64,000 nt of DNA from Mortierella sp. BCC40632 (taxonomy: Eukaryota > Mortierellomycota > Mortierellomycetes > Mortierellales > Mortierellaceae). The DNA is taken from positions 2,512,001-2,576,000 of the forward strand of contig WAEK01000003.1 in assembly GCA_011634665.1 (NCBI GenBank), given 5' to 3'. How positions within the stretch are numbered: the first letter of the stretch is position 1; each line of letters begins with the position of its first letter. Below, in pieces: positions 34,350 to 45,261 of this stretch. A program made the translations under genes and the position numbers. Below the pieces are notes generated by a model that saw only the letters and a program-made list of their open reading frames with translations, had not been told where the DNA came from and did not search any database.

Positions 34350-35190
34350 GTGTCTCGAGAGAGATGGCAATCGTTTCTCGGGGACAGCAGCTACCAAAAC
34401 TACACATTCTCTGCTTGTTGCGAAGAGACACGGCAAGTCGTTGCCAAAGAATAGGCGCCTCCTCTCGCATTCAGAAAATACTTCCGCCTTCTCTCGTTCC
34501 TGTCGACACTTTCCCACTTCTCGCTCTCTTTCCTGTTGAGCATGAAGCTCTTGAACGACAGAAGGAGGAAGCCATTTGGGATAGCATTTGGCGGAAGGTA
34601 GGAAACCAACCTGGTTGTGGTCTGGTTCTTGAATAAAATGGTCAATATGTGTGAACTCATTCAGCCGCTTAACAAGGTACATGTGTTTACATGAACTCTG
34701 GCGCCTTTGGTTATCGGAACATGTGCATGCCTGAAGAATTCCCTCTGGTTCATCTGTTTTTAACCTGCCTGTAGGCTTGATACGAACAATGTATTCGACA
34801 GGCGGAAACCCGAAAGACTTGACAGCAATCTAGAGAATAAAGAGATCGGCTCCGTAGTGAGCAGTCTCTTACCCTCTTGAGAGTTACGACCATCTCAAGA
34901 GACAACCATACCTTTCTCTCGTGGACCATTGGAGTCACCATGGACAATGGCCGTCTAAATGGAATTTCGTCTGCCTTGAATTTTCTTGAGTTGTCTGGGA
35001 TGAAGATGGGAGTAGCTCTAGTCCAGAACTGATATTGAAATACTGGAGGCTGAAGTCCGTGTTGACGATTTCTTGTAAGAGGTGAGGCAGGGTGTCTACT
35101 CGCATTTTTTCTTCTACGGTCTAGATACACTTGGTTCAGCGTTTTGTGCCACGATTCGATCCAGTTGTTGGCGATAATCTCCTGGTCATC
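34338..35190 (-). pseudogene. Decayed MULE (Mutator-like) transposase, C-terminal part with SWIM zinc finger
   Basis: On the minus strand, about 35185-35110 reads NNWIESWHKTLNQVYLDRRR, typical of MULE transposases just after the catalytic domain. After frame changes comes LPHLLQEIVNTDFSLQYF. A stretch then reads FPPVEYIVRIKPTGRL and leads into a SWIM zinc finger, C-T-C then nine residues then C-K-H (34727-34683). The open frame from 34682 to 34338 continues with MYLVKRLNEFTHIDHFI and a Glu/Arg-rich coil before a stop. At least two frame breaks separate these parts, and the DDE catalytic region is not seen, so this is a relic. It ends where the LINE relic on the other strand ends (34349), so the two abut tail to tail. 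Confidence 0.6.
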
Positions 35191-36289
35191 TATTAGTTAT
35201 GCATGTAGCCTGAACAGCCTAAAAGGTATCGATACACAAAGAAGGAAATCCCATTAAGATTCTCCGTCTTAACCGACCCTCTGTTTTCTTTGAGATGAAT
35301 GGGTCGATGCTCCTCGGAAAATGGGTTCGATCCAGCCACTCAAATGTAGTTTTTTCATTCATGGACCCTCGTCATCCTTGAGGAAGGGAACGAGATCTTT
35401 TGCGACATCGACATCCACGATTCTCAAACGAGAGAACGGACGACAAGAGCTTTTGCTAACGTATTAGTGTGGTGCAGCGTGAGAGACTAAGATCGATTCA
35501 TGGCAATTTGCAATTATCACTGTAGCAACAAAGGCAAGTGACAAGCAGTTGTCCAGCATCCAATCGACTTGAGATCAAGGTTCAAGGCTGAGTAGGAAAA
35601 AAGACATGCCGATGGTCAATGCACAGACCGTGAAGAGATCCCGCAAAAGTACGTGCTCATGGTAGTGAAATACGGCCTTTCAAAGGCCGCTGTAAAGACA
35701 CGAGGTCGCCTCTTTCTTTTAGCCTTATTCTTTGCACACTCATCCAGATCCATGCACTTATTCATCCACTCTAGCATCCACTCTAGCATCCACTCTTACA
35801 TCCACTCTAGCATCCACTCTAGCAGGACCGACAAAAAAAAAGGAGGGTTTGAAAAAAGGACAATTTGAAAAAAAGGATGATTGAAAAAGGATAGTTTGAA
35901 GAAAAGATAGTTTGGTTGGAGGCGGAATTTGAATACAAGTTCTTGGTCCTACTTGGCACAGCTATGCAAAATAGAGCCATTGCGTAACGAACAGCTTTAA
36001 TCCGGGGAATGTATGTCCAAAAGGTTCTTTTCTCACAAACGCTCTCTCTATCGGTTCATGGTTATGTCAGTTTGAAGACCGTGCACTGCACACATGGACT
36101 CCCTGATGCCTGAAGAGAAAAAAAGAAGCAGTCAGGGCTGATTCATGTCAAAAAGCTCGTGGGGAAGTTGGCGGCAGCAGAAGGGAAGTATGCCAAGAAT
36201 CACGCATTGGAGATGTTTAGGTCAGAGAGTCCATCAGGTACAGCTGAACAGACAAAAATTTTTTTTCTGACTCTTCATCTTTTATTGTT
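35191..36289. other. Island sequence without recognisable gene, with a 12-bp tandem repeat
   Basis: About 1.1 kb between the MULE and Fanzor-like relics. A plus-strand stretch at about 36120-36235 reads KQSGLIHVKKLVGKLAAAEG and could be another piece of decayed element. The 12-bp tandem repeat at 35763-35822 is listed separately. Confidence 0.4.
35763..35822. repeat. 12-bp tandem repeat, five units
   Basis: Five head-to-tail copies of CATCCACTCTAG. Only the third differs (it ends TTA). Confidence 0.95.
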
Positions 36290-36735
36290 CTAGAGGTATC
36301 CCCGTCGGATGGATGGTGCGATAGTTGCCAACGGCACCATACCACCTGGTCCTTGGGTAGCTATCAACATCCAGCTCAGTGACGCTAGTTGGGTCTAGAG
36401 GGACAGGAGTAGGAAGCCGGGTTGGAGGACATGCTAGACGGGGAGAAGGAAAGATGAGGGAGCAGCATGTGTGGTATGGAGTGGCTGGACTTACAGACGA
36501 GTTCAGGACGAGTTAGACGTGGGCAGAGTGCTTCAGTTAACTGAGGAAGGCACGGTCGCGTCATATTATTGATGTTAAGGAGAAGGTGGTTCAGATGTAT
36601 GGAGCAATGGAGTATACCAACAGCCAGTGCGGGTCAGTCCAACGAGGACATACGATCAAGTCCAGGGATGTAAACGCGGCTGTTTGTATTGCGATAGCAG
36701 GAGGGGAGGATCGAGTCTACTCTTGGCAGAGCGGA
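36290..36735 (+). pseudogene. Relic of a Fanzor/TnpB-like RNA-guided nuclease (zinc ribbon and RuvC-III end)
   Basis: One plus-strand frame reads GVGSR, then MREQHVWYGVAGLTDEFRTS (36448-36513), TAG, TWAECFS, TAA (36538-36540), LRKARSR and, about 20 codons on, YTNSQCGSVQRGHTIKSRDVNAA and CIAIAG (36613-36705). EFRTS followed by Cys-x2-Cys and then a second Cys pair before RDVNAA is the C-terminal layout of TnpB and Fanzor proteins: the zinc ribbon inserted before the RuvC-III catalytic Asp (GAT 36667-36669). Here the first ribbon Cys is Trp and one of the second pair is Tyr. Two stops interrupt the frame at positions where Gln codons are likely. The N-terminal domains and guide RNA end are not identified. 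The family call rests on motif order, not on a search. Confidence 0.5.
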
Positions 36736-36996
36736 GAATGTTAGAGCCATTTTTCAGGACTGTGTGTCCCACTAAGCATACCTGTTCATATTCACAGGAG
36801 AAAATTCAACTTTCTGCACCTCCAACATCTGTTAGAGATGCAATGGAGGCTCCCTGCGATACACAGGGCAGACTAGACGACTAGACTAGTAGGCTTGACC
36901 CTCCACTAATCCTTCTCTCTCTTTCTTTTACAAAAATAAGCTGTTCCAGCAGGCAAAAAAGACATCGCCATATCATCAAATATGCCATCACTGAGT

Positions 36997-37305
36997 TTAT
37001 TGTTGGTCCTGTTCGTCAACTATAATTGTATTTCTTGAGCTATTGGTTACAATGATTTGATCTAAGGGAACTTTTTGTCCATCGTTCCATATGCTTAGCA
37101 CTTCCCTCCCCAGCAACCCAAATCTAATTTGAATTATATAAGTCCCATCAAAAAACGGAATAGAAACCGCATGTGTTGCGTGAAAGGTACTATACTGTTC
37201 AACAAGCCTTCCACCAGAACCTGAAAAGAGCTTCGCCGTGCCTGAATACTTTCCACCGCACACTCCATGCTCTTGTTGACTCATCGTTATCACAATGATC
37301 CTCAT
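36997..37305 (-). CDS. Small orphan protein beside the transposon island
   Basis: Intact frame of 102 aa (or 95 aa from the second Met at 37284, MSQQEHGVCGGKYSG). I do not recognise the family. The sequence alternates hydrophobic and polar residues (HAVSIPFFDGTYIIQIRFG, LDQIIVTNSSRNTIIV), as in a small beta-rich domain. There is no signal peptide or membrane segment. Upstream on the same strand are a TATA-like TATAAAG (37677-37671) and a strong donor GTAAGTTT (37493-37486), suggesting a 5' UTR intron. It lies immediately next to the Fanzor-like, MULE and LINE relics, so it may be a young gene, a captured fragment or a domesticated piece. Protein-like composition and regulatory signals favour a real gene, but expression is unknown. 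Confidence 0.5.
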   Translation of the reverse strand: MRIIVITMSQQEHGVCGGKYSGTAKLFSGSGGRLVEQYSTFHATHAVSIPFFDGTYIIQIRFGLLGREVLSIWNDGQKVPLDQIIVTNSSRNTIIVDEQDQQ

Positions 37306-37670
37306 TTTTTTTTGAACAAGTCAATCGCTTATAGGACTCAACAGGGATGGGGAGGACAGAAATGGAGAGTACAGAGAGATAACTAGTAAAAGATAGACAA
37401 GATCGAATGACAAAGCACGGACGAAGCGAGGATCTGATTAGTGTTGGAGAGACGGTCTGGTGTAGGTGCAAGTGAGACAGATAAACTTACGTTGTAGGAA
37501 TCACTTGTCAGTGACTTGGTAGTAAAGTATCGTGGTTGGTGTTATTGAGAAGTGTATGGATAAGTCGAGACCTGATGAGCAAAAATCCAAGCGGGATAGA
37601 AAAACGATGAGGCAAAGGTTGTGGGAGAAAAGGTAAATCGAGAAGAGCGGAAGTGAAAGGGTTTCTCGCT

Positions 37671-37677
37671 CTTTATA
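37671..37677 (-). promoter_or_regulatory. TATA-like box for the orphan gene
   Basis: CTTTATA on the plus strand reads TATAAAG on the minus strand, about 370 bp before the ATG with a probable 5' UTR intron between them. Confidence 0.35.
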
Positions 37678-37789
37678 CTTGTCGTCATCCAGCAGTCGCA
37701 AATTCAAGGTGGTACGTTGGGCTGTTCTATCCGCCTTACAAACTACACAAAATATGAACAGTTTTCTCACGCACACTCACACTCACACC

Positions 37790-37790
<1 letters not shown>

Positions 37791-37834
<44 letters not shown>
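37791..37834. repeat. 44-nt poly(A) run
   Basis: Uninterrupted A run directly after (CACT)-like sequence, upstream of the orphan gene. Confidence 0.9.
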
Positions 37835-37836
<2 letters not shown>

Positions 37837-39575
37837 ATGTAAAAGTCTAAGATCATTTAGCTGGAAAATTGTTTCTATTGGCTGCAAAGAAGTCTTTCTA
37901 ATGTCGTGATAAGGGATTCTTCACCTTCAAGAGCTTGAGTACAATCTAGAAAAACGATGCAACTCAAAGTCAAGTAGACATTCTTGGTATGACAGAGATG
38001 ACTGAAGGAAGGGAAGGGGAGAGGTAATACAGACACAGCAGTTTTTTTTATTCTAGAATTAGTACGGTGTCTTGGAGCAGATAGGTTTTTATTTGATTAA
38101 TGTCTGTCAGCTTGAAGTGGGAACAATGGTGTCAACAGAAGCAATGAGGGAGAATTCCAATTTGAGCCTCACCGGACAAGAAAGGACACAAAGGCCTACT
38201 TGTAGTGATATCTATTTTCTGAGGATTCTCTATGGCGTACAAACACCGGATTTTTCTCACTACCTTACGGTGATGAGGTTGATAGAGAGGCGATACTTCA
38301 AGATATCCTGTCACCTCCCCATATAAAACGAAAGCGACAGCCGTTTTTCTTTTTCTTTTTCTTTTTAAAAATAGCCAAAGGTCAACTTCAGTTTTGTCCG
38401 CCAGTTCCCTATCTTTCCATCACACGCCTCAACTAGTAAATCGTCAACTACAAAAACGAAGACAGTTGACTTTTACAAAGTCAGTTTTTCAAGCTCGCCT
38501 ATTTCCACATGAGCTACTCCTCCAATACTAACCAATGCCTCACATTACCTTCTTTAATCTTGCTTCTTTCAAATATGTTGAAGTCCTACTCTTACGGTTT
38601 ACAGAATGTGGTTGTTGTAGAGACTGCGCGGCCTGGTCATTCCCTTTCTCTCTTACCTACCACTAAGAACAGGTGACTCAAGCTTGTCTTGGACCGATAG
38701 ATTTGCCGATTTCTCAGCCAATCACTTTTTTGCAAGCAGTCTTCATTCCCATGGCTCACAACTGCCCCATGAGTGCATAGCACTGTCGCCCTTCTTTCCC
38801 AGGGCGCATTGCACATACCAAAATGGTCACCGACCCAGTAAACTCAAAAAACATCCTTATTTTTCAACCTCAGGCTTTCTTGTGTTTTTTTTTTGCCTGT
38901 GATGCACTAAGAGCTATCAACCAGACACGTTGATGGCAAAGCGCTGCACATTCTCATCACGCCATCCGCCCAAAGGCAGACCAGTCGATATCAAGGGCTA
39001 TAGCAAGTACGACGTTTTTGCACCTGCTGAAAATCAGACATGCATGACAGACGCCACAAGCGTGTGTTTTTGTCTCTAGTATAGGAACAGGGAACAGATA
39101 GGGATAGACAAGTTTGGGATGTACATGTGATGAAAGAGAGCCCCCCATCTCTTCTTTCTTTCTTTTTCTTTCTTTTTTTTTTTTTTTTTTTTTTTCGTTC
39201 CCTTTATGTATACTGTTGTTTGTAGCATCGACTTTGAGAAAGAGTCATCGAAATAAAAGACAAGGTACTCAAGTATAGTTCGAGACCCCCGTCAGACATC
39301 CCCCGCATTATTTCGCTCTTCCGTATCGACTATGACCTCCCCTTTCCTCTCTTGTTCATTTTATCACCTTCATATCCCCCCAATCCTGTTGTCTTATATC
39401 CCTCTTTGTACACTCTCTACCTCGTTTTTAGAAATGGGTTTTCGGCATGAGGCCATGGAATGGTACTAAATTCGGATGCGGATTAAATTCCGTGCGTACC
39501 CTCTACACCTGGAGCCATGGATGCCACAGAAATCGAGTTCAAGAATCCCACTCTTCTGACTAGACTGGACATGCC

Positions 39576-39606
<31 letters not shown>

Positions 39607-40315
39607 AACAGCAACCACGACCACGATCGTCTTTATCTCAGTGTTGAGTACTTCAAACAATGGAGCAGTGTATGCTTGTGATAGTATGAGTTTTCAAAGA
39701 AGGAAATGAGGAGAAGGGGGGAAGAGGAGAGAGAGCACCAATTCTGACCATAATCATCTCCCCGACAATCTTCCTCGGGCTTGTCAGGGTATAAATTAGG
39801 AGCGGGACAGGAATTTGGTTGTCTCATTCGTCTTACTCCCGACCCAAATAATATATACTTTCCCCTTGGAGTGATCGGGTAGTTGGAACTGGTGGTTGGG
39901 ATCATATCCTTGACAGTCTGACGATTCATTGACATGAGGGGAGGGGAATTCCGAGAGAGAGAGTTCCACCACTCTTCCCTCTGGATCCTGCAGATGGGAT
40001 CTAAAGAGTTAATGATACCCGTGTTTAAAAGAAGACGAGACTAAGGAGGTTGAGAAGATAAGAGAATGATTCCATGTACTTTTTTACTGGATATTTTACA
40101 ACTTTAATGAGAAAAAGAGTAGCAGACGTTGAGGAGAGAGAGAGAGATGCTACTGGGTAGCTATAGACAAAGCTAAAGATAAAGAGAAAAGTGAAAGGGA
40201 GAGAGAGAGAGAGAGAGAGGGAGAGAGAGGACATCATTGCAATAACATGAAGCGTGTCATCATAAAAAGAGCAAGGACAAAGTGCGGTGGGACCATCACT
40301 AAAAGAAAATACTTT
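37835..40315. other. Gene-poor region; one possible orphan exon
   Basis: About 2.5 kb down to the 3' end of aconitase. Mostly unremarkable sequence with A/T runs (39174-39195, 39577-39604). On the minus strand, 39983-39849 is bounded by CTGCAG and GTAAGA and reads EGRVVELSLSEFPSPHVNES and later KGKVYIIWVG. It could be one exon of an unknown gene, but no partner exons are convincing. Confidence 0.35.
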
Positions 40316-43300
40316 TTAGGATTTCCCCTGGGCTTTGGACGCCATCTGGTTCAGAGCTGAACCATACTTGAACCATTGGATCTGATCCGAGTTAAACGAA
40401 TGGTTCAACTTGATGTCAAGCTCTTTGCCATCCGGCTTCTTCACATGAAGCGTCAATGGCACTCCTTCCTTGAACTGAGTCAAACCTCGGATCGACACTC
40501 GGTCAAAAGGTCCAACCTTATCATAATCTGCTGGGTTCGCAAACGTCAGAGGCAACAATCCTTGCTTCTTACAGTTGGTTTCGTGGATACGAGCAAACGA
40601 CTTGGTAATGACCGCTGCTCCTCCCAAATGACGCACCTCCAACGCTGCATGCTCTCGTGAAGATCCCTCACCATAGTTTTCATCTCCAATCACAATCCAG
40701 GGCTGCTTCCTCGCCTTGTAATCACGCGCCACAGCAGGAACAGCTCCATACTCGTTCGTGAACGTGTTCTTGATGCTGTTGACCTCATTGTTCTCGGAAT
40801 TAAGGGCTCCAATCAACATGTTGTTCGAGATGTTGTCCAAATGACCTCGGTACTTGAGCCAAGGTCCAGCCATCGAAATATGATCCGTTGTACATTTACC
40901 CTTGACCTTGATCAGAATCGGCATGTTCTCCATATCCTTGCCATTCCATTTCGAAAACGGTTGCAAGATCTGGAGTCGGTCCGAGGTAGGCGAGACCATG
41001 ACCTGAACATCGGCCTTTTCCTTAGGAGGTGCCTGATACGTTTCCTCACCTGGGTCGTATCCACGGGGTGGAAGCTCATTGCCTGAGGGAGCCGTGAGCT
41101 TGAATGGCTTGCCATTCTTACCAATCAAATTATCCGTCACAGGGTTAAAGGTTAAATCACCAGCAAAGGTCATGGCCGTGACAATCTCGGGCGAGGCTAC
41201 AAAGGCATGTGTCTGAGGGTTGGCATCGTTACGACCCGTAAAGTTGCGGTTGTACGAGGTGATGATCGAGTTCTTGGTGCCCTTGGGAACATCCTTACGA
41301 TCCCATTGACCAATGCAGGGACCGCAGGCATTGGCAAGGACTACACCACCAGCCTTATTGAGAACCTCCATCTGACCATCGCGTTCGATTGTGGCTCGGA
41401 TCTGTTCCGAACCTGGGGTGATGGTAAAGATCGACTTTGCCTTCAAACCATGATCCAAAGCCTCTTGGGCAATGGATGCAGATCGGGACATGTCCTCGTA
41501 CGACGAGTTGGTGCAAGAGCCGATCAAACCGACCTTGAGTTGTGCGGGCCAGCCATTTGCCTTGACTGCATCCTTGAACTTGCTCAGGGGTGTGGCCAGA
41601 TCGGGGGTGAAGGGTCCGTTGATGTGAGGTTCCAATGTGTCGAGATTAATCTCGATGACCTGGTCATAGTGGGCTCCACCATCTGCTTTAAGATGATGCT
41701 GGAAGGAATCAGCCCAGTCAGCAATATAAGGTCGAGTCGTCGCACGGAGATAGTCTCCCATGCGTTTGTTGTAAGGGAAGAGCGAGGTCGTGGCACCAAT
41801 CTCGGCACCCATGTTACAGATCGTGGCCATACCCGTGCACGAGAGCGAGTCAACACCTGGTCCAAAGTATTCGACAATGGCGCCTGTACCACCCTTGACG
41901 GTGAGAATGCCAGCGACCTTGAGGATCACATCCTTGGCCGAGGTCCAGCCCGACATTTTGCCTGTGAGCTTGACACCAATGACATTGGGACATTTGAGTT
42001 CCCAAGGAATGTTGGCCATGACATCGACTGCATCTGCGCCACCAACACCAATGGCGACCATGCCAAGGCCTCCTGCGTTGGGTGTATGCGAGTCGGTTCC
42101 GATCATCAGGCCTCCGGGGAAGGCATAGTTCTCGAGGATGATCTGGTGAATAATACCCGAGCCTGGCTTCCAGAAGCCGAGGCCATACTTGGCGCAGGAT
42201 GAGGACAAGAAGTCGTATACTTCCTTGTTGATGTCCTTGGCGCGTACGAGATCCTTGTCTCCTCCGAGCTGGGCCTCGATCAAGTGATCGCAATGGACCG
42301 TAGAGGGGACGGCTACGTTAGGAAGGCCTGCCGACATGAACTGCAGCAGTGCCATCTATCCAAACCCAATGTCAAGGAAGAAAAGTCAGCGTGGTAGTAA
42401 TAGTAATAATTAGTGGATCCATACTTGAGGTCTTTCTCTCTCTCTCTTTTTTTTTCTTTTGAGATATTCTGTTATCGAGAGACGATCCAGACTCGCCGGA
42501 CAAACTCGCTCCGAAGGAGGATAAAAGAAAACAGCGCGTGGCTTTTTTCTTTTTTCTCTTTTCTGCAGGTTACCCGAAACATAGCAAGCGATAGTGTAAA
42601 AGAGAGGGGCGTGAGAGAAAGAGAAAGAGAGAGAGAGAGAGAAAGAAGGGTCACATACCTGAGCAGTGGCATCCTGACAGGCGACACGATCGGGACGGAG
42701 CTTGAGATAGGACTTGCCACGCTCAATTTCCTGACCATGGGCATCATCCAAATGTCCATAGACAATCTTTTCTGAGAGTGTCAATGGGCGGTTCAGTCTG
42801 AGATGCGAGAAACAGAGTCAGAGGTTGGGTTGGTCCGTGCAGCCAGCATAGTGGAGAAAGAAAAAAGAAGAGCAAAAAAAAAAAAAGAGTTAGAAAGTGT
42901 AAGTGAGCATGGTCAATGCTTTAGCGTCGGACTGTAGAAGGGAGGTAATCCGATAGAGCCAAGAGCGAGTGAGAGATAAGAGCGCCATGACAACGAGGTA
43001 ATAATGACAATGGCGTCTGGAACTTGCAAGGACCAAAAATGCAGTCCAGGTCGTTGTTCATCATGCCCCCTATTGTTGTCTGTCCTCCTTGAAGGAGGAG
43101 GAAGAAGAGGAGAAAGAAGAGGCACAGGTGCAACCATGCACAACTCTACATACTCTCCATTTTCCCATCCTCTAATCCCCTTCCTTTCCTTTTCCTCTTC
43201 CCCCTTTTTTTCTACCCCCACTCTTTTCCGGATGTCCGAAATGCATAACAGCAGTTTTTTTTTTCGCACTCTCGGAGCGACTTGCCTTTTTTTGACAATG

Positions 43301-43623
43301 GCGAGGTTGTCCTCGATGCGTTGGTAGTTGATGTACTGGTCCTTTTCAAAGTTGGACATTTGGACCTTTCGACCAGATCCCGCCGCTGCCTTGGCAAAGG
43401 TGCGGAGCGGGGCCTTGATGCCCGTAGACTAGATGAATGGAAGGGAACCATGTGGGAGAGATAGAGAGATAGAAAAAGTCGACAGGTTGGAGAAGAGAGA
43501 TTCGATGAGGCGTGAGAACAATACCCAAGGAGTCGAAGACTTGGTGACTGTGGGAAAAGAACAAGAACGAGAAAAAAAAAAGCTTACTCTCCAGGCGCGT
43601 GCGATAGACGCAGAGGTGATCAT
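40316..43623 (-). CDS. ACO1: Aconitate hydratase, mitochondrial
   Basis: TCA-cycle enzyme interconverting citrate and isocitrate with a [4Fe-4S] cluster. Four exons: 43623-43588, 43428-43286, 42797-42659 and 42355-40316. The frame is continuous and gives about 785 aa, normal for mitochondrial aconitase. The leader [28 protein letters not shown] is a likely presequence. Motifs: [31 protein letters not shown] (Cys about 387), [13 protein letters not shown] (Cys about 450 and 453) as cluster ligands, and [15 protein letters not shown] in the swivel domain. Intron 2 has a GC donor: AG|GCAAGTCG at 43285, with the acceptor at 42798 restoring KKRLNRPLT. This phase-2 junction fits only with GC-AG. 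Upstream of the start the plus strand is GA-rich, so the leader is CT-rich in the sense direction. The long open frame on the opposite strand is a shadow. Confidence 0.96.
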
Positions 43624-44607
43624 GATAAGAGTGGAGTAGAGGAGTGTGAGAGGGTTATGAGAGAGAGAGAGAGAGAGAGAAGGTCAAAGAGAAAAAGGTG
43701 AGGAATGAAAGAGATTCGCGGCAAATGGGGTCAATGAGCGCGAGTGCAGTAGAGAGAAAGAATGAGAAGAAGAAGAAGAAGAAGAAGAAGAGAAGAGGAT
43801 GAAACGGGAATGAAGAAGAAGAAAGAGAGAAAGACAGGGTTACGGAATGGAGGAATGGGAATGAACAGGAAAAAAAGGACCGTCCGTCTGTTCAGTGCAC
43901 GGAACACACCCCTTCGACCCACTCACTCACTCATTCACTCACCCCTACTCCCAACCCACCACCCTCGGCCGTAATGTCCGAGACTCTCCTGGACGGGACT
44001 GGACACAAAGACACGACCACAGACAGACACGATAAAGAGAGACCAAGACCAGAACTCTGGCTTTGTTTGCTAGTCTCTATAAACTGGACACACACACGCC
44101 TAAAAAGAAGGGGGGGAAGTCACATGCATGCATTCATTCCTCTTCCTCTAGGACTCCTCTCTCTCTTTTTATCTACTACCCCACACTCTCTTTCTTTCTT
44201 TGTGTAGATCTATGCTTATCGCTGTGGTTACAAAAAAAAAATAATAATAGTCATTCGACGCGTCATCTTTTCTTCTCTCTACTAATACAAGTGCGGGCAA
44301 CTTTGTGGTCCTAATCGATCCCCTGATTCTTCCTCAACAGTGCCCTCTTTCTCCTTCTCTCTCTCTCTCTCTCTTTCTCTGTATCTCTAGAAGCATTTGA
44401 AAGTGGGGTATACAACTCCTCTCCCCGCAGCATCAACAAAGCTGCAATACCAAATCTTCCCCGTCATCCCACTCGATTACCTTTGACCTCGACTCCTCCC
44501 TCCCTTCCTCCCATCCATTTCATAGGGAGCCGAGTCTTGTTGGATACTGAATTTGTAAAGTGAGTAAAGAAATTGAGGGATAGTCGCGTCAGTTGGAGCC
44601 TCTCGAC

Positions 44608-44720
44608 TAACTCTTTCTTTCTTTCTTTCTTTCTTCCTTTCTTTCTTTCTTTTTCTTTTTCTTTTTCTTTTTTTTCTTCTTCTTCATTTTCTTTTTCTTC
44701 TTTTTTCTCCTTTTTCCTTC
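44608..44720. repeat. Pyrimidine (TTTC)n tract
   Basis: More than 100 bp of nearly pure T and C on the plus strand, mostly TTTC and TTC units. Confidence 0.85.
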
Positions 44721-45212
44721 TAGAGCCATTTGATTGACATGCGCATACATTCCTGAAGACTCTATGTTTATTTTCATCTCATTTTCGTTCTATCAAATGC
44801 CTGTTGAAAGGATTGTTCAAAAAAAATTATCAAAATTTTTTTTTACAAAGGCTCACTCTGTCTCTCTAAAAAAAATGCACTACCACTAATGTATCAAACT
44901 CTTTTTTATTCTTTTTTGCTGTTTTCTTTGTTTACTATTTTTTTTTTTTTCTCTCCTTTGCATGTAAAAAGACAGACAGACAAAAAAAAGAATAAAAAAT
45001 GTAATAAAAGGAAGGATGGGTAACTAGGTGGAGAGGTGAGGAGAGAGAAGGGGGTGGAGGGGAGATAGGAAAGAGAATGCTAAAGGGCGTTTGTTCAGGT
45101 CATCATGGTTGTAAATAGTAATAAAAGGATAATAAATAAATTGAGTGAGCGTATAAAAAAAAAAAAAAAAAGAAAAAAAAATAGTCTGCAAATGTCTTCT
45201 GTAAGGGAGCTT

Positions 45213-45214
<2 letters not shown>

Positions 45215-45261
<47 letters not shown>
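45215..45261. repeat. 47-nt poly(T) run
   Basis: Uninterrupted T run on the plus strand, that is poly(A) in the sense direction of the minus-strand gene ending at 45274. Confidence 0.9.

Noticed and set aside
35763..35822. CRISPR-like array
   Set aside because: The 12-bp units are head to tail without spacers; a minisatellite. The window is eukaryotic.
40025..40237. 70-aa minus frame resembling a secreted peptide (signal-peptide-like start)
   Set aside because: The hydrophobic start is encoded by a CT repeat in the 3' flank of aconitase; no downstream conserved part.
41207..42202. 331-aa plus-strand open frame opposite aconitase
   Set aside because: Lies wholly antisense to the strongly conserved last exon of aconitase and has no family resemblance; a shadow of its codon usage.
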